64,000 bases of DNA from Agrococcus sp. ARC_14 (GTDB lineage: Bacteria > Actinomycetota > Actinomycetes > Actinomycetales > Microbacteriaceae), in the NCBI RefSeq assembly GCF_022436485.1, contig NZ_JAKUDO010000001.1, positions 2,542,001-2,606,000 on the forward strand, in the 5' to 3' direction. Positions 51,733-59,862 of this stretch are shown piece by piece. Both the position numbers and the translations under genes were made by a program. The notes under the pieces are model-generated. The model made no database searches and was not told where the DNA came from. It saw only the letters and a program-made list of their open reading frames with translations. The stretch's first letter is position 1; each line of letters opens with the position of its first letter.

Positions 51733-52658
51733 GCCGCTATGCCGGCCCCCTCGTCGACGCGCACCACCACTACTGGGAGCCCGGCGACGGGCACCAGCCG
51801 TGGCTCCGACCCGAGGCGGCCATCCCCTTCCGCTACGGCGACTACGAGGCGATCAAGCGCGACTACCTGCCCGCCGACCTGCGGCGCGACGCCGAGAGCG
51901 CAGGCCTGCGCCTGGTGGGCAGCGTCACGATGGAGACCGAGTGGGATGCGTCGGATCCGCTGGGCGAGATCGACCACATCGAGGGCGTGCTGGCGCGCTT
52001 CGGCGGCCCGGACGCCGCGATCGGCAGGGTCGAGCTCGACCGCGACGACGCACCCGCGCTGCTCGAGCAGATGGCGGCGCGCCCGATCGTGCGCGGCATC
52101 CGCCACAAGCCCGGACAGGCCGCCAGCCCCGCGCGCGCGGCCGCGGAGCCGACGCTGCTGAGCGAGCCGAGGTGGCGCGAGCGCTACGCCTCGCTCGAGG
52201 CGCTCGGGCTCGACTTCGAGCTGCAGACCGCCTGGTGGCACCTCGACGAGGCGATCGACCTCGTGCAGGCGCACCCGGGCGTCGCGCTCACCATCAACCA
52301 CACGGCGCTGCCCTCCGACCGCTCACCCGCGGCGATCGAGGGCTGGGCAGCGGCGATCGCACGCATCGCCCGGCTGCCGCAGGTGTGGATCAAGCTCTCC
52401 GGCATCGGCCTCGAGGGCACGCCCTGGACGGCCGAGGGCAACCGCGAGATCGCGCTGCGCACGCTCGACGCGTTCGGACCCGATCGCGTGATGGTCGCCA
52501 GCAACTTCCCCGTCGACAGCCTCACGGGCAGCTACGCCGAGATCATGGGCGGCTTCGCCGAGATCTTCGCCGATCTCCCGCCGGATGCGCAGCTGGCGCT
52601 GTTCGCCGGGAATGCGATCGAGCGCTACCGGCTCGATCCGGCCATCCTCGAGCGATAG
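51729..52658 (+). CDS. Amidohydrolase-2 family protein (possible sugar lactonase)
   Basis: A 309-residue TIM-barrel amidohydrolase. Metal motif VDAHHHYWEP near residue 10, then HKPGQAA, TINHTALP with the middle His, and ASNFPVDSL with the late acidic residue. Members of this branch hydrolyse lactones (for example L-rhamnono- or L-fucono-lactone). GTG 51729 overlaps the MFS stop by four bases. Next to a sugar-acid importer, opening a lactone to the acid is the best guess. Confidence 0.8.
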   Translation: MSRYAGPLVDAHHHYWEPGDGHQPWLRPEAAIPFRYGDYEAIKRDYLPADLRRDAESAGLRLVGSVTMETEWDASDPLGEIDHIEGVLARFGGPDAAIGRVELDRDDAPALLEQMAARPIVRGIRHKPGQAASPARAAAEPTLLSEPRWRERYASLEALGLDFELQTAWWHLDEAIDLVQAHPGVALTINHTALPSDRSPAAIEGWAAAIARIARLPQVWIKLSGIGLEGTPWTAEGNREIALRTLDAFGPDRVMVASNFPVDSLTGSYAEIMGGFAEIFADLPPDAQLALFAGNAIERYRLDPAILER

Positions 52659-52675
52659 CGCTTCCAGACGCGAGT

Positions 52676-52701
52676 CGGCCCGCGCCCCAGGCGTCGGGCC
52701 G
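52676..52701. terminator. Hairpin between convergent amidohydrolase and GntR genes
   Basis: CGGCCCG (52676-52682) and CGGGCCG (52695-52701), 12-nt loop. Confidence 0.4.
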
Positions 52702-52725
52702 GCTCGTGCCGCAGCGCAGCGGTGG

Positions 52726-53436
52726 TCAGTCCTGCGTCTCCCGCAGCGAGCGGGCTCGCACGCCGTTGATATGCGCGCGCATCGCCGTCTCCGGCGCCTG
52801 CGGGTCGCCCGACTCGAAGGCCTCGAGCACCGCGCTGTGCTCTGCGTGCGCCTCCTCGACGTCGTTGACGCCCCGGATGACGGCCTGTCGCATCCGGTGC
52901 GTCAGCGCACCCAGGTCGTCGTGCATCGAGGCGATGTAGCGGTTCTGGGCCGCCTGCAGCACGACGCGGTGGAAGCCGGCGTCGGCGGCGAAGTACTCCT
53001 GCGTGGCGCGCACGCTGCCCTCGCCGGAGCGCATCGCGGCCACCACCCGCTCCGCGCACGCCTCGTGGGTGCGGTGCGCCTCGCGCAGCTCCGGCAGCAG
53101 CGTCGCCGCGTGCGGGGTGGCGAGCCTGGTGGCCTCCGCCTCGAGCATGACGCGGGCGTCGAACAGCTCGGTCAGCTGCTCGGGCCCCAGCGGCGGCGCG
53201 ACGCGGTAGCCCTTGAGCGCCTCGCGCGTGACGAGACCCGTGCGCTCGAGCTGCACCATCGCCTCGCGCACCGGCGTCGGCGAGACGTCGAGCTGCTTCG
53301 CGAGCGTGTCGATCGACAGCCGCGACTCGGGCTCGGCCGAGCCCTCGAGCAGCATGTCGAGGATGCGGTCGTAGACGCGGTCGCGCAGGCCCCTGCGCTC
53401 CAGCTCGCTCACGCGCAGCGGCCCGGTCGCGGTCAT
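52726..53436 (-). CDS. GntR/FadR (FCD)-family transcriptional regulator
   Basis: A 236-residue regulator. N-terminal winged helix: RVYDRILDMLLEGSAEPESR, then LAKQLDVSPTPVREAMVQLERTGLV. The C-terminal FCD domain (residues ~95-225) keeps the metal-site pattern Asp...His...His...His (FHRVVLQAAQNRY; HAEHSAVLEAFESGD). The start overlaps the tpiA-like stop, so it is the last gene of the dhaKL-rpiB-tpi operon. The paired TCCTATAGGA sites flanking the region are its probable targets. Confidence 0.9.
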   Translation of the reverse strand: MTATGPLRVSELERRGLRDRVYDRILDMLLEGSAEPESRLSIDTLAKQLDVSPTPVREAMVQLERTGLVTREALKGYRVAPPLGPEQLTELFDARVMLEAEATRLATPHAATLLPELREAHRTHEACAERVVAAMRSGEGSVRATQEYFAADAGFHRVVLQAAQNRYIASMHDDLGALTHRMRQAVIRGVNDVEEAHAEHSAVLEAFESGDPQAPETAMRAHINGVRARSLRETQD

Positions 53437-54191
53437 CGCTGCCCCTCCAGCGCCAGCGCCTCGTCGAGGATCGCCCCGAAGGCGGCCGGCTCGTGCGCGA
53501 AGCGGCCGAGGAACATCCCGTCGACGGAGTCGGCGATGCGCGGCAGCAGGCCGGGGCCCGCGCTCCCGCCGTAGATCACCTGCGCGTCGAACGGCAGCTC
53601 GGCCAGGCGTGCGCGCAGCGCCGTGCCGACGGCGCGGATGTGGTCGTCACCGGCGGGCTGCGGCGCGCCGATGGCCCAGACGGGCTCGTAGGCCACGATC
53701 AGTCGACCGATGCGCTCCTGCTCGCGGGCCACGGCGAGGGATGCGTCGAGCTGCGCGATGCAGGCGGCCGCGGCGGCGGCGGGCTCGACCTCGATCTCCT
53801 CGCCGATGCACAGCACCGGCGCGATGCCGTTGCGGAGCGCGGCCGCGACCTTCAGCGCGACGGTCTCATCGGTCTCGCCGAACAGCCTGCGGCGCTCGGC
53901 GTGGCCGATCTCCGCCAGCGTCACGCCGTGCTCGGCGAGCTCCGCGGCCGAGACCTCTCCGGTGAAGGCGCCGGTGTCCTCCCAATGCAGATCCTGCGCG
54001 CCCACCAGCATCCCGGCATCCGTCGCCACCGCTACGACATCGGGGATCGACGGAAACGTCGGGATCACGAACGGCTCCACGAGCCCCTGCCGGACGGCGG
54101 GGTGCTCGGCGCAGATCGCGGCGACGGCGCGCGTCCATTCGAGCGTGCGCGCGCGCCCGAAGTACATCTTCAGGCTCGACCCGATGAGCAT
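53433..54191 (-). CDS. Triose-phosphate isomerase homologue (L-erythrulose-1-phosphate isomerase type)
   Basis: A 252-residue TIM. Catalytic residues are present: Lys8 (SSLKMYFG), His97 (EIGHAERR) and Glu169 (VAYEPVWAIG), with GGSAGP in the phosphate loop. The N-terminal SSLKMYFG instead of the glycolytic NWKMN is typical of catabolic paralogues such as LerI/EryH. The adjacent RpiB and DhaKL-type kinase make L-erythrulose-1-phosphate to D-erythrulose-4-phosphate the best inferred reaction. A glycolytic role is less likely. Confidence 0.85.
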   Translation of the reverse strand: MLIGSSLKMYFGRARTLEWTRAVAAICAEHPAVRQGLVEPFVIPTFPSIPDVVAVATDAGMLVGAQDLHWEDTGAFTGEVSAAELAEHGVTLAEIGHAERRRLFGETDETVALKVAAALRNGIAPVLCIGEEIEVEPAAAAAACIAQLDASLAVAREQERIGRLIVAYEPVWAIGAPQPAGDDHIRAVGTALRARLAELPFDAQVIYGGSAGPGLLPRIADSVDGMFLGRFAHEPAAFGAILDEALALEGQR

Positions 54192-54198
54192 GGCCTGC

Positions 54199-54654
54199 TC
54201 AGCCCTCGTAGGCGCAGATGTCGTCGACGTTCGCCTGCGAGTGGCTCGAGGGGTCGAACGTGTAGGTCAGCCACTCCTTCGCGAGCCTGCGGGCGAGCTC
54301 GATGCCGACGACGCGCTGACCCATGCACAGCACCTGCGCATCGTTCGAGAGCACCGAGCGCTCGACCGAGAACGAGTCGTGCGCGGTGACGGCGCGGATG
54401 CCGGTGACCTTGTTGGCCGCGATCGCCACGCCGAGGCCCGTGCCGCAGAAGAGCAGCGCCCGGTCGGCCTCGCCGCGCGCGATGCGCTCCGCGGCCTCGA
54501 TCGCGACCTTCGGGTAGGAGGTCGCGCCGTCCGCGTCGTCGACGCCCACATCCACGAGCGAGTCGACGAGCTCGCTCGCCTCCATGTCGCGCTTCAGGAT
54601 CTCCTTGTAGTCGAATCCGGCCTTGTCGCTGCCGATGATCAGGCGGATGCCCAT
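54199..54654 (-). CDS. RpiB/LacAB-family sugar phosphate isomerase
   Basis: A 151-residue isomerase. [29 protein letters not shown] (active-site Cys), and [27 protein letters not shown] define the RpiB fold. With the TPI-like and DhaKL-like neighbours it resembles EryI/DerI, which convert D-erythrulose-4-phosphate to D-erythrose-4-phosphate. Ribose-5-phosphate isomerase is the alternative. 7 nt separate it from the next gene. Confidence 0.86.
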   Translation of the reverse strand: MGIRLIIGSDKAGFDYKEILKRDMEASELVDSLVDVGVDDADGATSYPKVAIEAAERIARGEADRALLFCGTGLGVAIAANKVTGIRAVTAHDSFSVERSVLSNDAQVLCMGQRVVGIELARRLAKEWLTYTFDPSSHSQANVDDICAYEG

Positions 54655-54656
54655 GG

Positions 54657-56399
54657 TCACTGCTCCTTGCTCTGCTCGCGCGTGCTTTGCGTGAGCACGC
54701 GGTGGATGGTCCTGGTGATGAGCGCGAACGAGATCGCGCCGGGGTCGGGTGTGCCGATCGACTTGTCGCCGTGCGAGCGGGCGCGGCCCAGCGTCGCGGC
54801 GAGCGCCGCGGTGGCCTGCGCAGCCACCTCGCCGACCTCCGAGGCCCGGCCCCAGGCCTCGAGCAGCGGCTCGCCTGCGGCCACGCCGCGCGCGAGCTCC
54901 TCGGCGAAGGGCACGATCGCGTCGACCATGGTCTTGTCGCCCACCTCTGCCTTGCCGAAGGCCATCACGGCGTCCTTGGCCTGCACGACGCCGTCGGCCA
55001 CCGCAGCGGCCTCGAGCGCGTCGGTGTCGCCCAGGCGAGCGCCGACGGCCCGCAGCATCTCCCCCCACAGCGCCCCGCTCGTGCCGCCGGCACGGTCGCT
55101 CCACGCATCCGCAGCCCGCACGAGCGTCGTCTGCGCACCCGCGCCCGCCTCGGCCGCGACCGTCGCGGCGTCGGCGCCCGCTCGCGAGCCGCGCTGCATG
55201 CCGATGCCGTGGTCGCCGTCGCCGGCGACGGCGTCCATGCGACCCAGCTCGTCGGCCGCCGCGTCGATGGCGGTGGCGACGGCCGCGAGCGCGGCCTCGA
55301 TCAGGCGCGCGCCTTCGCGCGATGCGTCGCCGGCGTCGGGCACGGATGCGTCGACCGCGGTCGCGACGACGGCCGCGGCCGCGCGCTGCGGCGCCACCGA
55401 GCCCTTCTTGAAGCCGGGTGTGTCGGCGGGGGCCGCCCAGAGCGTCTCGAGCTCGTCGTCGAGCCACAGAAGCGTCAGCGAGACGCCCGACATGTCGAAG
55501 CTCGTGCAGAGCTCGCCCACCTCTGGCTCGACGATCGCGATGCCGCGCTCGTCGAGCAGCTGCGCGACGCGGCGATAGACGACGAACATCTCCTCGTACT
55601 TGAGGTTGCCGAGGCCGTTGAGCAGCGGCACGACGCGAGCGCCCTCGAGCGAGACGCCCTCCGGCACCTCGTCGAGCAGCTTCTCGACGAAGAGCTCGGC
55701 GAGCTCGTCGGCCGTCGGCACGTCGACCTCGTCGATGCCGGGCTCGCCGTGGATGCCGAGGCCGACGGCCATCTTGCCCGCAGGCACCGTGAACAGCGGC
55801 TCGCTCGCGCCCGGCAGCGTGCAGCCGGTGAAGGCGACGCCGAACGAGCGGGTGCGGGCGTTGGCGAGCTGGGCGATGCGCTCGACGCCGTCGAGGTCGT
55901 AGCCCGCGGCGGCCGCGGCGCCGGCGGTCTTGAAGACGGCGAGATCGCCAGCGATGCCGCGGCGCTTGTGCTGCTCGTGCTTCGGAGCGCTCCAGATGTC
56001 GTCGGTGACCGTGACGGTGCGCACGTCGATCCCCTCGGCCCGCAGCTTCTCCTGCGCCTGGTCGAAGTGCAGCACGTCGCCGGCGTAGTTGCCGTAGCTC
56101 AGCAGCACGCCGCGTCCCCGATCGGCCGCCGTCGCGATCGCGTGCACCTGCTGCGCGGAGGGCGATGCGAACAGGTTGCCCATCGCTGCGCCGTGCGCGA
56201 TGCCGGGGCCGACGAGGCCGCCGAACGCGGGGTAGTGGCCGCTGCCGCCGCCGATGACGAGAACGACCGTGGGTTCGTCCGCCTGGGTGGATCGGACGAC
56301 GCCCCCGGGCGCAGCCTGCACCCAGCGCGATGCCGCGGCGACGAAGCCCTCGATCATCTCGTCGGCGAACCGGCTGGGGTCATTGAACAGTCGCGTCAT
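54657..56399 (-). CDS. Dihydroxyacetone/erythrulose kinase, DhaK-DhaL fusion
   Basis: A 580-residue ATP-dependent ketose kinase. DhaK part (1-~330): [19 protein letters not shown] and the covalent substrate His217 in LGIHGEPG. DhaL part (~375-580): [16 protein letters not shown] with all metal Asp residues, GGTSGALWG, and [10 protein letters not shown]. Fusion kinases occur for dihydroxyacetone and for L-erythrulose (LerK). The cluster favours L-erythrulose. GAGGAG lies 6 nt before ATG 56399. First gene of a four-gene operon ending in gntR. Confidence 0.88.
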   Translation of the reverse strand: MTRLFNDPSRFADEMIEGFVAAASRWVQAAPGGVVRSTQADEPTVVLVIGGGSGHYPAFGGLVGPGIAHGAAMGNLFASPSAQQVHAIATAADRGRGVLLSYGNYAGDVLHFDQAQEKLRAEGIDVRTVTVTDDIWSAPKHEQHKRRGIAGDLAVFKTAGAAAAAGYDLDGVERIAQLANARTRSFGVAFTGCTLPGASEPLFTVPAGKMAVGLGIHGEPGIDEVDVPTADELAELFVEKLLDEVPEGVSLEGARVVPLLNGLGNLKYEEMFVVYRRVAQLLDERGIAIVEPEVGELCTSFDMSGVSLTLLWLDDELETLWAAPADTPGFKKGSVAPQRAAAAVVATAVDASVPDAGDASREGARLIEAALAAVATAIDAAADELGRMDAVAGDGDHGIGMQRGSRAGADAATVAAEAGAGAQTTLVRAADAWSDRAGGTSGALWGEMLRAVGARLGDTDALEAAAVADGVVQAKDAVMAFGKAEVGDKTMVDAIVPFAEELARGVAAGEPLLEAWGRASEVGEVAAQATAALAATLGRARSHGDKSIGTPDPGAISFALITRTIHRVLTQSTREQSKEQ

Positions 56400-56444
56400 C
56401 GCGGTCTCCTCGGATCGGATTCCCGCTTGCGGCGGGCCTCGCGT

Positions 56445-56458
56445 AAATCCTATAGGAA
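56445..56458. promoter_or_regulatory. TCCTATAGGA operator, site 2
   Basis: AAATCCTATAGGAA, 46 nt before the DhaKL ATG. Same perfect palindrome core as site 1 at 50320-50329. On the minus strand TAGGAT could serve as a -10, so a bound repressor would block the promoter. Confidence 0.65.
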
Positions 56459-56485
56459 GTTGGTTCCTCTGTCGCGTCGCGCGGC

Positions 56486-56866
56486 TCACCGGAGCAGCTC
56501 GATGGCGCACCTCAGGCCGGGTGCTGATGCGAGACGAGCGTCAGTCGTCAGAAGGGCGGTCGCTCCAACTCGCTCAGCCAGCGCGACGTAGGTGGCGTCG
56601 TAGGCGGTGAGGTTGTGCCGCAGCTCCCACATGCGCGGGCGGAGCGGCTCGGCGGGATATCGAGCGATCACCAGCCGCAGAAAGGCGTCGACAGCCCCCG
56701 CCCCCTGCTCCTCGGACAGCGCGCCGCGCATGACCTTGCCACGCAGCACGTGCATCACTGCACTGTCCATCAGGTGCGGAGCCGCCAGAGGCTCGCGACC
56801 CAGGCGCGCTGGGTCGATGATGCCGTTGAGCACGTCGACCACCACCCCGGCGTCGACGACCTTCAC
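56486..56866 (-). CDS. PIN-domain toxin (VapC-like)
   Basis: A 126-residue PIN ribonuclease. Acidic catalytic residues: Asp5 in MKVVDAGVVVDVL, Glu/Asp in the DSAVMHVLRG region, Asp in LTAYDATYVALAERVGA, and Asp in LLTTDARLA. GTG start overlaps the antitoxin stop (GTGA). It would cleave RNA when not bound by the antitoxin. Ends 87 nt before the DhaKL start. Confidence 0.88.
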   Translation of the reverse strand: MKVVDAGVVVDVLNGIIDPARLGREPLAAPHLMDSAVMHVLRGKVMRGALSEEQGAGAVDAFLRLVIARYPAEPLRPRMWELRHNLTAYDATYVALAERVGATALLTTDARLASAPGLRCAIELLR

Positions 56867-57105
56867 TCGCGCCGTCCCTCATGGAGCAGTTCGAGAGTCA
56901 GCTCCGGATCCATATCGGGCGGCATCTGAGCCTGCACCTCTCGGATGACCGCCAGATTGTGCTGCACCGCGAAGTCAGCTCTCGCAACCTGCTCGAGCTC
57001 GCGCTGCACGTACTTCGTGAGTGAGAGGCCGCGGGCCTCCGCCGCCTCGGTCAACGCGGCATGCACGTCGTCCGGCACGTTCCGAATGTGGATCACCTTG
57101 GCCAT
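56863..57105 (-). CDS. Ribbon-helix-helix antitoxin (FitA/VapB-like)
   Basis: An 80-residue protein. The N-terminal RHH motif is AKVIHIRNVPDDVHAALTEAAEARGLSLTKY-like (residues 2-34), typical of FitA-like antitoxins. The C-terminal MDPELTLELLHEGRRE tail is the probable toxin-binding segment. ATG 57105 is chosen because TAGACT ends 7 nt upstream and the RHH begins here. The operator at 57126-57144 overlaps the promoter. Confidence 0.88.
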   Translation of the reverse strand: MAKVIHIRNVPDDVHAALTEAAEARGLSLTKYVQRELEQVARADFAVQHNLAVIREVQAQMPPDMDPELTLELLHEGRRE

Positions 57106-57112
57106 GCCGCGC

Positions 57113-57118
57113 AGTCTA
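57113..57118 (-). promoter_or_regulatory. -10 element of the toxin-antitoxin operon
   Basis: TAGACT on the minus strand, seven bases before the antitoxin ATG; a leaderless transcript is likely. Confidence 0.55.
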
Positions 57119-57125
57119 CGCTCAG

Positions 57126-57144
57126 TGGGTGCAGACTGCACCCA
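57126..57144. promoter_or_regulatory. Perfect palindromic operator of the toxin-antitoxin operon
   Basis: TGGGTGCAGACTGCACCCA: two 9-bp arms with one central base. It covers the spacer and -35 area of the promoter, as expected for autoregulation by the RHH antitoxin. Confidence 0.7.
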
Positions 57145-57190
57145 TTCGTCCACACCCACGTGACCCGACCCATCCGCACGCCCTGCGACC

Positions 57191-57196
57191 TAGACT
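57191..57196 (+). promoter_or_regulatory. -10 element of fba
   Basis: TAGACT, 61 nt before the fba ATG, giving a leader of about 55 nt. Confidence 0.45.
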
Positions 57197-57257
57197 GAAC
57201 CTGTTCCCGCGCGGCCCGCGCCATGGCTGCCGCGCCCATGACGAGTCAGGAGCTGCC

Positions 57258-58283
57258 ATGCCCGTCGCAACGCCAGAAGAGTACGCAGAGATGCTCGACA
57301 AGGCGAAGAAGAACGCCTTCGCCTACCCCGCCATCAACGTCTCGTCATCGTCGACGATCAACGCCGTGCTGCAGGGCCTGGCCGAGGCCGGCTCCGACGG
57401 CATCATCCAGGTGACGACGGGCGGCGCCGACTTCTTCGCCGGCCAGAGCGTGAAGAACCGCGCAGGTGGCGCGATCGCCTTCGCGCGCTTCGCGACCGAG
57501 GTCGCCAAGGCCTACCCGATCAAGGTCGCGCTGCACACCGACCACTGCCCGAAGGACGCGCTCGACGGCTTCGTCTTCCCGCTGCTGGAGGCGAGCGAGC
57601 AGGAGGTCAAGGCCGGCCGCGCGCCGCTCTTCCAGTCGCACATGTGGGATGGCTCTGCCGTGCCGCTCGAGGAGAACCTCGAGATCGCGAAGCAGATCCT
57701 GCCTCGCACGCACGCCCTCAACCAGGTGCTCGAGGTCGAGATCGGCGTCGTCGGCGGCGAGGAGGACGGCGTCAGCCACGAGATCAACGACCAGCTCTAC
57801 ACGACGCTCGACGACGCGATCGCGACCGTCGAGGCGCTCGGCCTGGGCGAGCACGGCCGCTACATGGCGGCGCTCACCTTCGGCAACGTGCACGGTGTCT
57901 ACAAGCCGGGCAACGTGCAGCTGCGGCCGGAGCTGCTGGGCGAGATCCAGCAGGGCCTCGCCGCGAAGTACGGCACCGAGGCGAAGCCGCTCGACCTCGT
58001 CTTCCACGGCGGCTCCGGCTCGACCGACGACGAGATCGCGCAGGCCGTCGCCAACGGCGTCATCAAGATGAACATCGACACCGACACGCAGTACACCTAC
58101 ACGCGCTCGGTCGCCGCGAGCATGTTCGGCAACTACGACGGCGTGCTCAAGGTCGACGGCGAGGTCGGCAACAAGAAGGTCTACGACCCGCGTGCGTGGG
58201 GCAAGGCCGCGGAGACCGCGATGGCTGCCCGCGTCGTCTCGGCGACGCAGCAGCTGGGCTCGGCGGGCTGGTCGACCAAGTAG
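57258..58283 (+). CDS. fba: Fructose-bisphosphate aldolase, class II
   Basis: A 341-residue zinc-dependent aldolase of glycolysis/gluconeogenesis. Zinc ligands are in ALHTDHCPKD and TFGNVHGVYKPGN, and phosphate-binding is in VFHGGSGSTDDEI. CAGGAG lies 5 nt before ATG 57258. Length is normal for the type A group. It stands alone and is followed by a strong terminator, so it is probably the housekeeping aldolase rather than part of the tetrose cluster. Confidence 0.95.
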   Translation: MPVATPEEYAEMLDKAKKNAFAYPAINVSSSSTINAVLQGLAEAGSDGIIQVTTGGADFFAGQSVKNRAGGAIAFARFATEVAKAYPIKVALHTDHCPKDALDGFVFPLLEASEQEVKAGRAPLFQSHMWDGSAVPLEENLEIAKQILPRTHALNQVLEVEIGVVGGEEDGVSHEINDQLYTTLDDAIATVEALGLGEHGRYMAALTFGNVHGVYKPGNVQLRPELLGEIQQGLAAKYGTEAKPLDLVFHGGSGSTDDEIAQAVANGVIKMNIDTDTQYTYTRSVAASMFGNYDGVLKVDGEVGNKKVYDPRAWGKAAETAMAARVVSATQQLGSAGWSTK

Positions 58284-58293
58284 CGGAGCACGC

Positions 58294-58325
58294 GAGACGG
58301 CACCCCGCTTCGGGGTGCCCGTCTC
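58294..58325 (+). terminator. Hairpin after fba
   Basis: GAGACGGCACCCCG pairs with CGGGGTGCCCGTCTC, with one bulged base and a short CTT loop. It lies 11 nt after the stop. Confidence 0.7.
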
Positions 58326-58338
58326 TGCGTTCGGCGAG

Positions 58339-58668
58339 CTACTCCCAGTCGCCGGAGTCGATGATGCTGTCGGTGCCTTCGGGCAGCGTGGTGTCGTCGA
58401 CGCCGTTGTCGTCGGTGTCGATGCCCGCCTGGGTGCCGCCGTGCTCGTCGGGGATGTCGGCAGGGTCATCGCCCTCCCACTCCTCATCGTGGCCCTCGGA
58501 GCCCTCCGGCGCGTCGTCGGCGTCGATCTCGTCGAGCTCGTCGGTCGCGAGCACACGGTCGGAGTCGGCGCTCTCCCCCATCGACTCGTCGAAGTCCTCG
58601 CCGTCGGCCATCTGGTCGGCCCACTGGTCGTCCTGCGGCGCCTCGTCCTTGGGCTGTGCGTCAGTCAT
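58339..58668 (-). CDS. Small acidic protein of unknown function
   Basis: A 109-residue, very acidic, probably disordered protein (DEIDADDAPEGSEGHDEE and similar). No signal peptide, membrane segment or known motif. Codon use is normal, and TACGCT ends 6 nt before ATG 58668 (leaderless), which supports a real gene. It ends TDSIIDSGDWE, a conserved-looking tail. It is on the strand of ispH, but divided from it by no gene. Not recognised; DUF5709-like acidic proteins are a weak match. Confidence 0.65.
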   Translation of the reverse strand: MTDAQPKDEAPQDDQWADQMADGEDFDESMGESADSDRVLATDELDEIDADDAPEGSEGHDEEWEGDDPADIPDEHGGTQAGIDTDDNGVDDTTLPEGTDSIIDSGDWE

Positions 58669-58674
58669 GACTCG

Positions 58675-58680
58675 AGCGTA
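58675..58680 (-). promoter_or_regulatory. -10 element of the acidic-protein gene
   Basis: TACGCT on the minus strand, six bases before the ATG, between the ispH stop and this gene. Confidence 0.45.
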
Positions 58681-58718
58681 TCGAGGCCGCAGCAGCCTCG
58701 CCAGGGGGGCGGCGCGTG

Positions 58719-59747
58719 TCAGCGCTTGCGGCTGGGGCGCAGCTCCTTGGGCAGCGAGAAGATGAGGTCCTCCTCGGCAGTGCGCACCTCTGCGACGTCG
58801 CTGTAGCCGGCATCCTCGAGCTCCTGCAGCACCTCGCGCACGAGGCCCTCGGGCACGCTCGCGCCGCTCGTCACGCCGACGGACTCGACGCCGTCGAGCC
58901 ACGCCTGCTGGATCTCGGTCGAGTAGTCGACGCGGTACGCGGCCTTCGCGCCGTACTCCAGCGCCACCTCGACCAGGCGCACCGAGTTCGACGAGTTGGC
59001 GCTGCCGACCACGATCACGAGATCGACATCCGCCGCCACCTTCTTGATGGCCACCTGGCGGTTCTGCGTGGCGTAGCAGATGTCGTCGCTGGGGGGATCC
59101 TGCAGATTGGGGAAGCGCACGCGCAGGCGGCGCACGGTCTCCATCGCCTCGTCGACCGACAGCGTCGTCTGGCTGAGCCAGACGAGCTTGTCGGGATTGC
59201 TCACCTGCACGGTGTCGGCCTCGTCGGGGTTGTTGACGATCGTCACGCGATCGGGAGCGTGCCCCGCGGTGCCCTCGACCTCCTCGTGGCCCTCGTGGCC
59301 GATGAGCAGGATCTCGAAGTCGTCGCGCGCGAAGCGCACCGCCTCCTTGTGCACCTTCGTGACCAGCGGGCAGGTGGCGTCGATCGCGTCGAGGCCGCGG
59401 TCTGCCGCGGCCTGCACGACGGCGGGGCTGACGCCGTGGGCGCTGAAGATGACGCGCTCCCCCGGCGGCACCTCGTCGACCTCGTCGACGAAGATCGCGC
59501 CCTGCTCGCTCAGCTGCGAGACGACGTGCTTGTTGTGGACGATCTCCTTGCGCACGTAGATCGGGCCCTCATACTGCTCGAGCGCCTTCTCGACCGCCAG
59601 CACCGCGCGGTCGACGCCGGCGCAGTAGCCCCGCGGGGTTGCGAGCAGGATGCGCTTGGGACCGCCGACGGGGTGATCGAGCAGCCGACCCCGGCGGAGT
59701 GCAGGACGCGGGTCGTCGAGCGGGACTCTTCCGTTCGTGATCGTCAC
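58719..59747 (-). CDS. ispH: 4-hydroxy-3-methylbut-2-enyl diphosphate reductase
   Basis: A 342-residue iron-sulfur enzyme for the last MEP-pathway step. The three cluster cysteines are present: Cys42 ([11 protein letters not shown]), a middle Cys in [13 protein letters not shown], and a third in [24 protein letters not shown] and [10 protein letters not shown] complete the signature. GTG 59747 is set by TAGACT ending 6 nt upstream (leaderless). It diverges from xseA, the usual actinobacterial arrangement. Confidence 0.95.
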   Translation of the reverse strand: MTITNGRVPLDDPRPALRRGRLLDHPVGGPKRILLATPRGYCAGVDRAVLAVEKALEQYEGPIYVRKEIVHNKHVVSQLSEQGAIFVDEVDEVPPGERVIFSAHGVSPAVVQAAADRGLDAIDATCPLVTKVHKEAVRFARDDFEILLIGHEGHEEVEGTAGHAPDRVTIVNNPDEADTVQVSNPDKLVWLSQTTLSVDEAMETVRRLRVRFPNLQDPPSDDICYATQNRQVAIKKVAADVDLVIVVGSANSSNSVRLVEVALEYGAKAAYRVDYSTEIQQAWLDGVESVGVTSGASVPEGLVREVLQELEDAGYSDVAEVRTAEEDLIFSLPKELRPSRKR

Positions 59748-59753
59748 CTGTCC

Positions 59754-59759
59754 AGTCTA
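59754..59759 (-). promoter_or_regulatory. -10 element of ispH
   Basis: TAGACT on the minus strand, six bases before the ispH GTG. Confidence 0.55.
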
Positions 59760-59862
59760 CCGTTGGAGCCACGCGGCACCCGGGCCGGAGGACCACCGGC
59801 CGACCGCCGAGAGCGAACGCCGCCCGACCGCACACCGCGACAGACCGACACCGAGGAGCACC

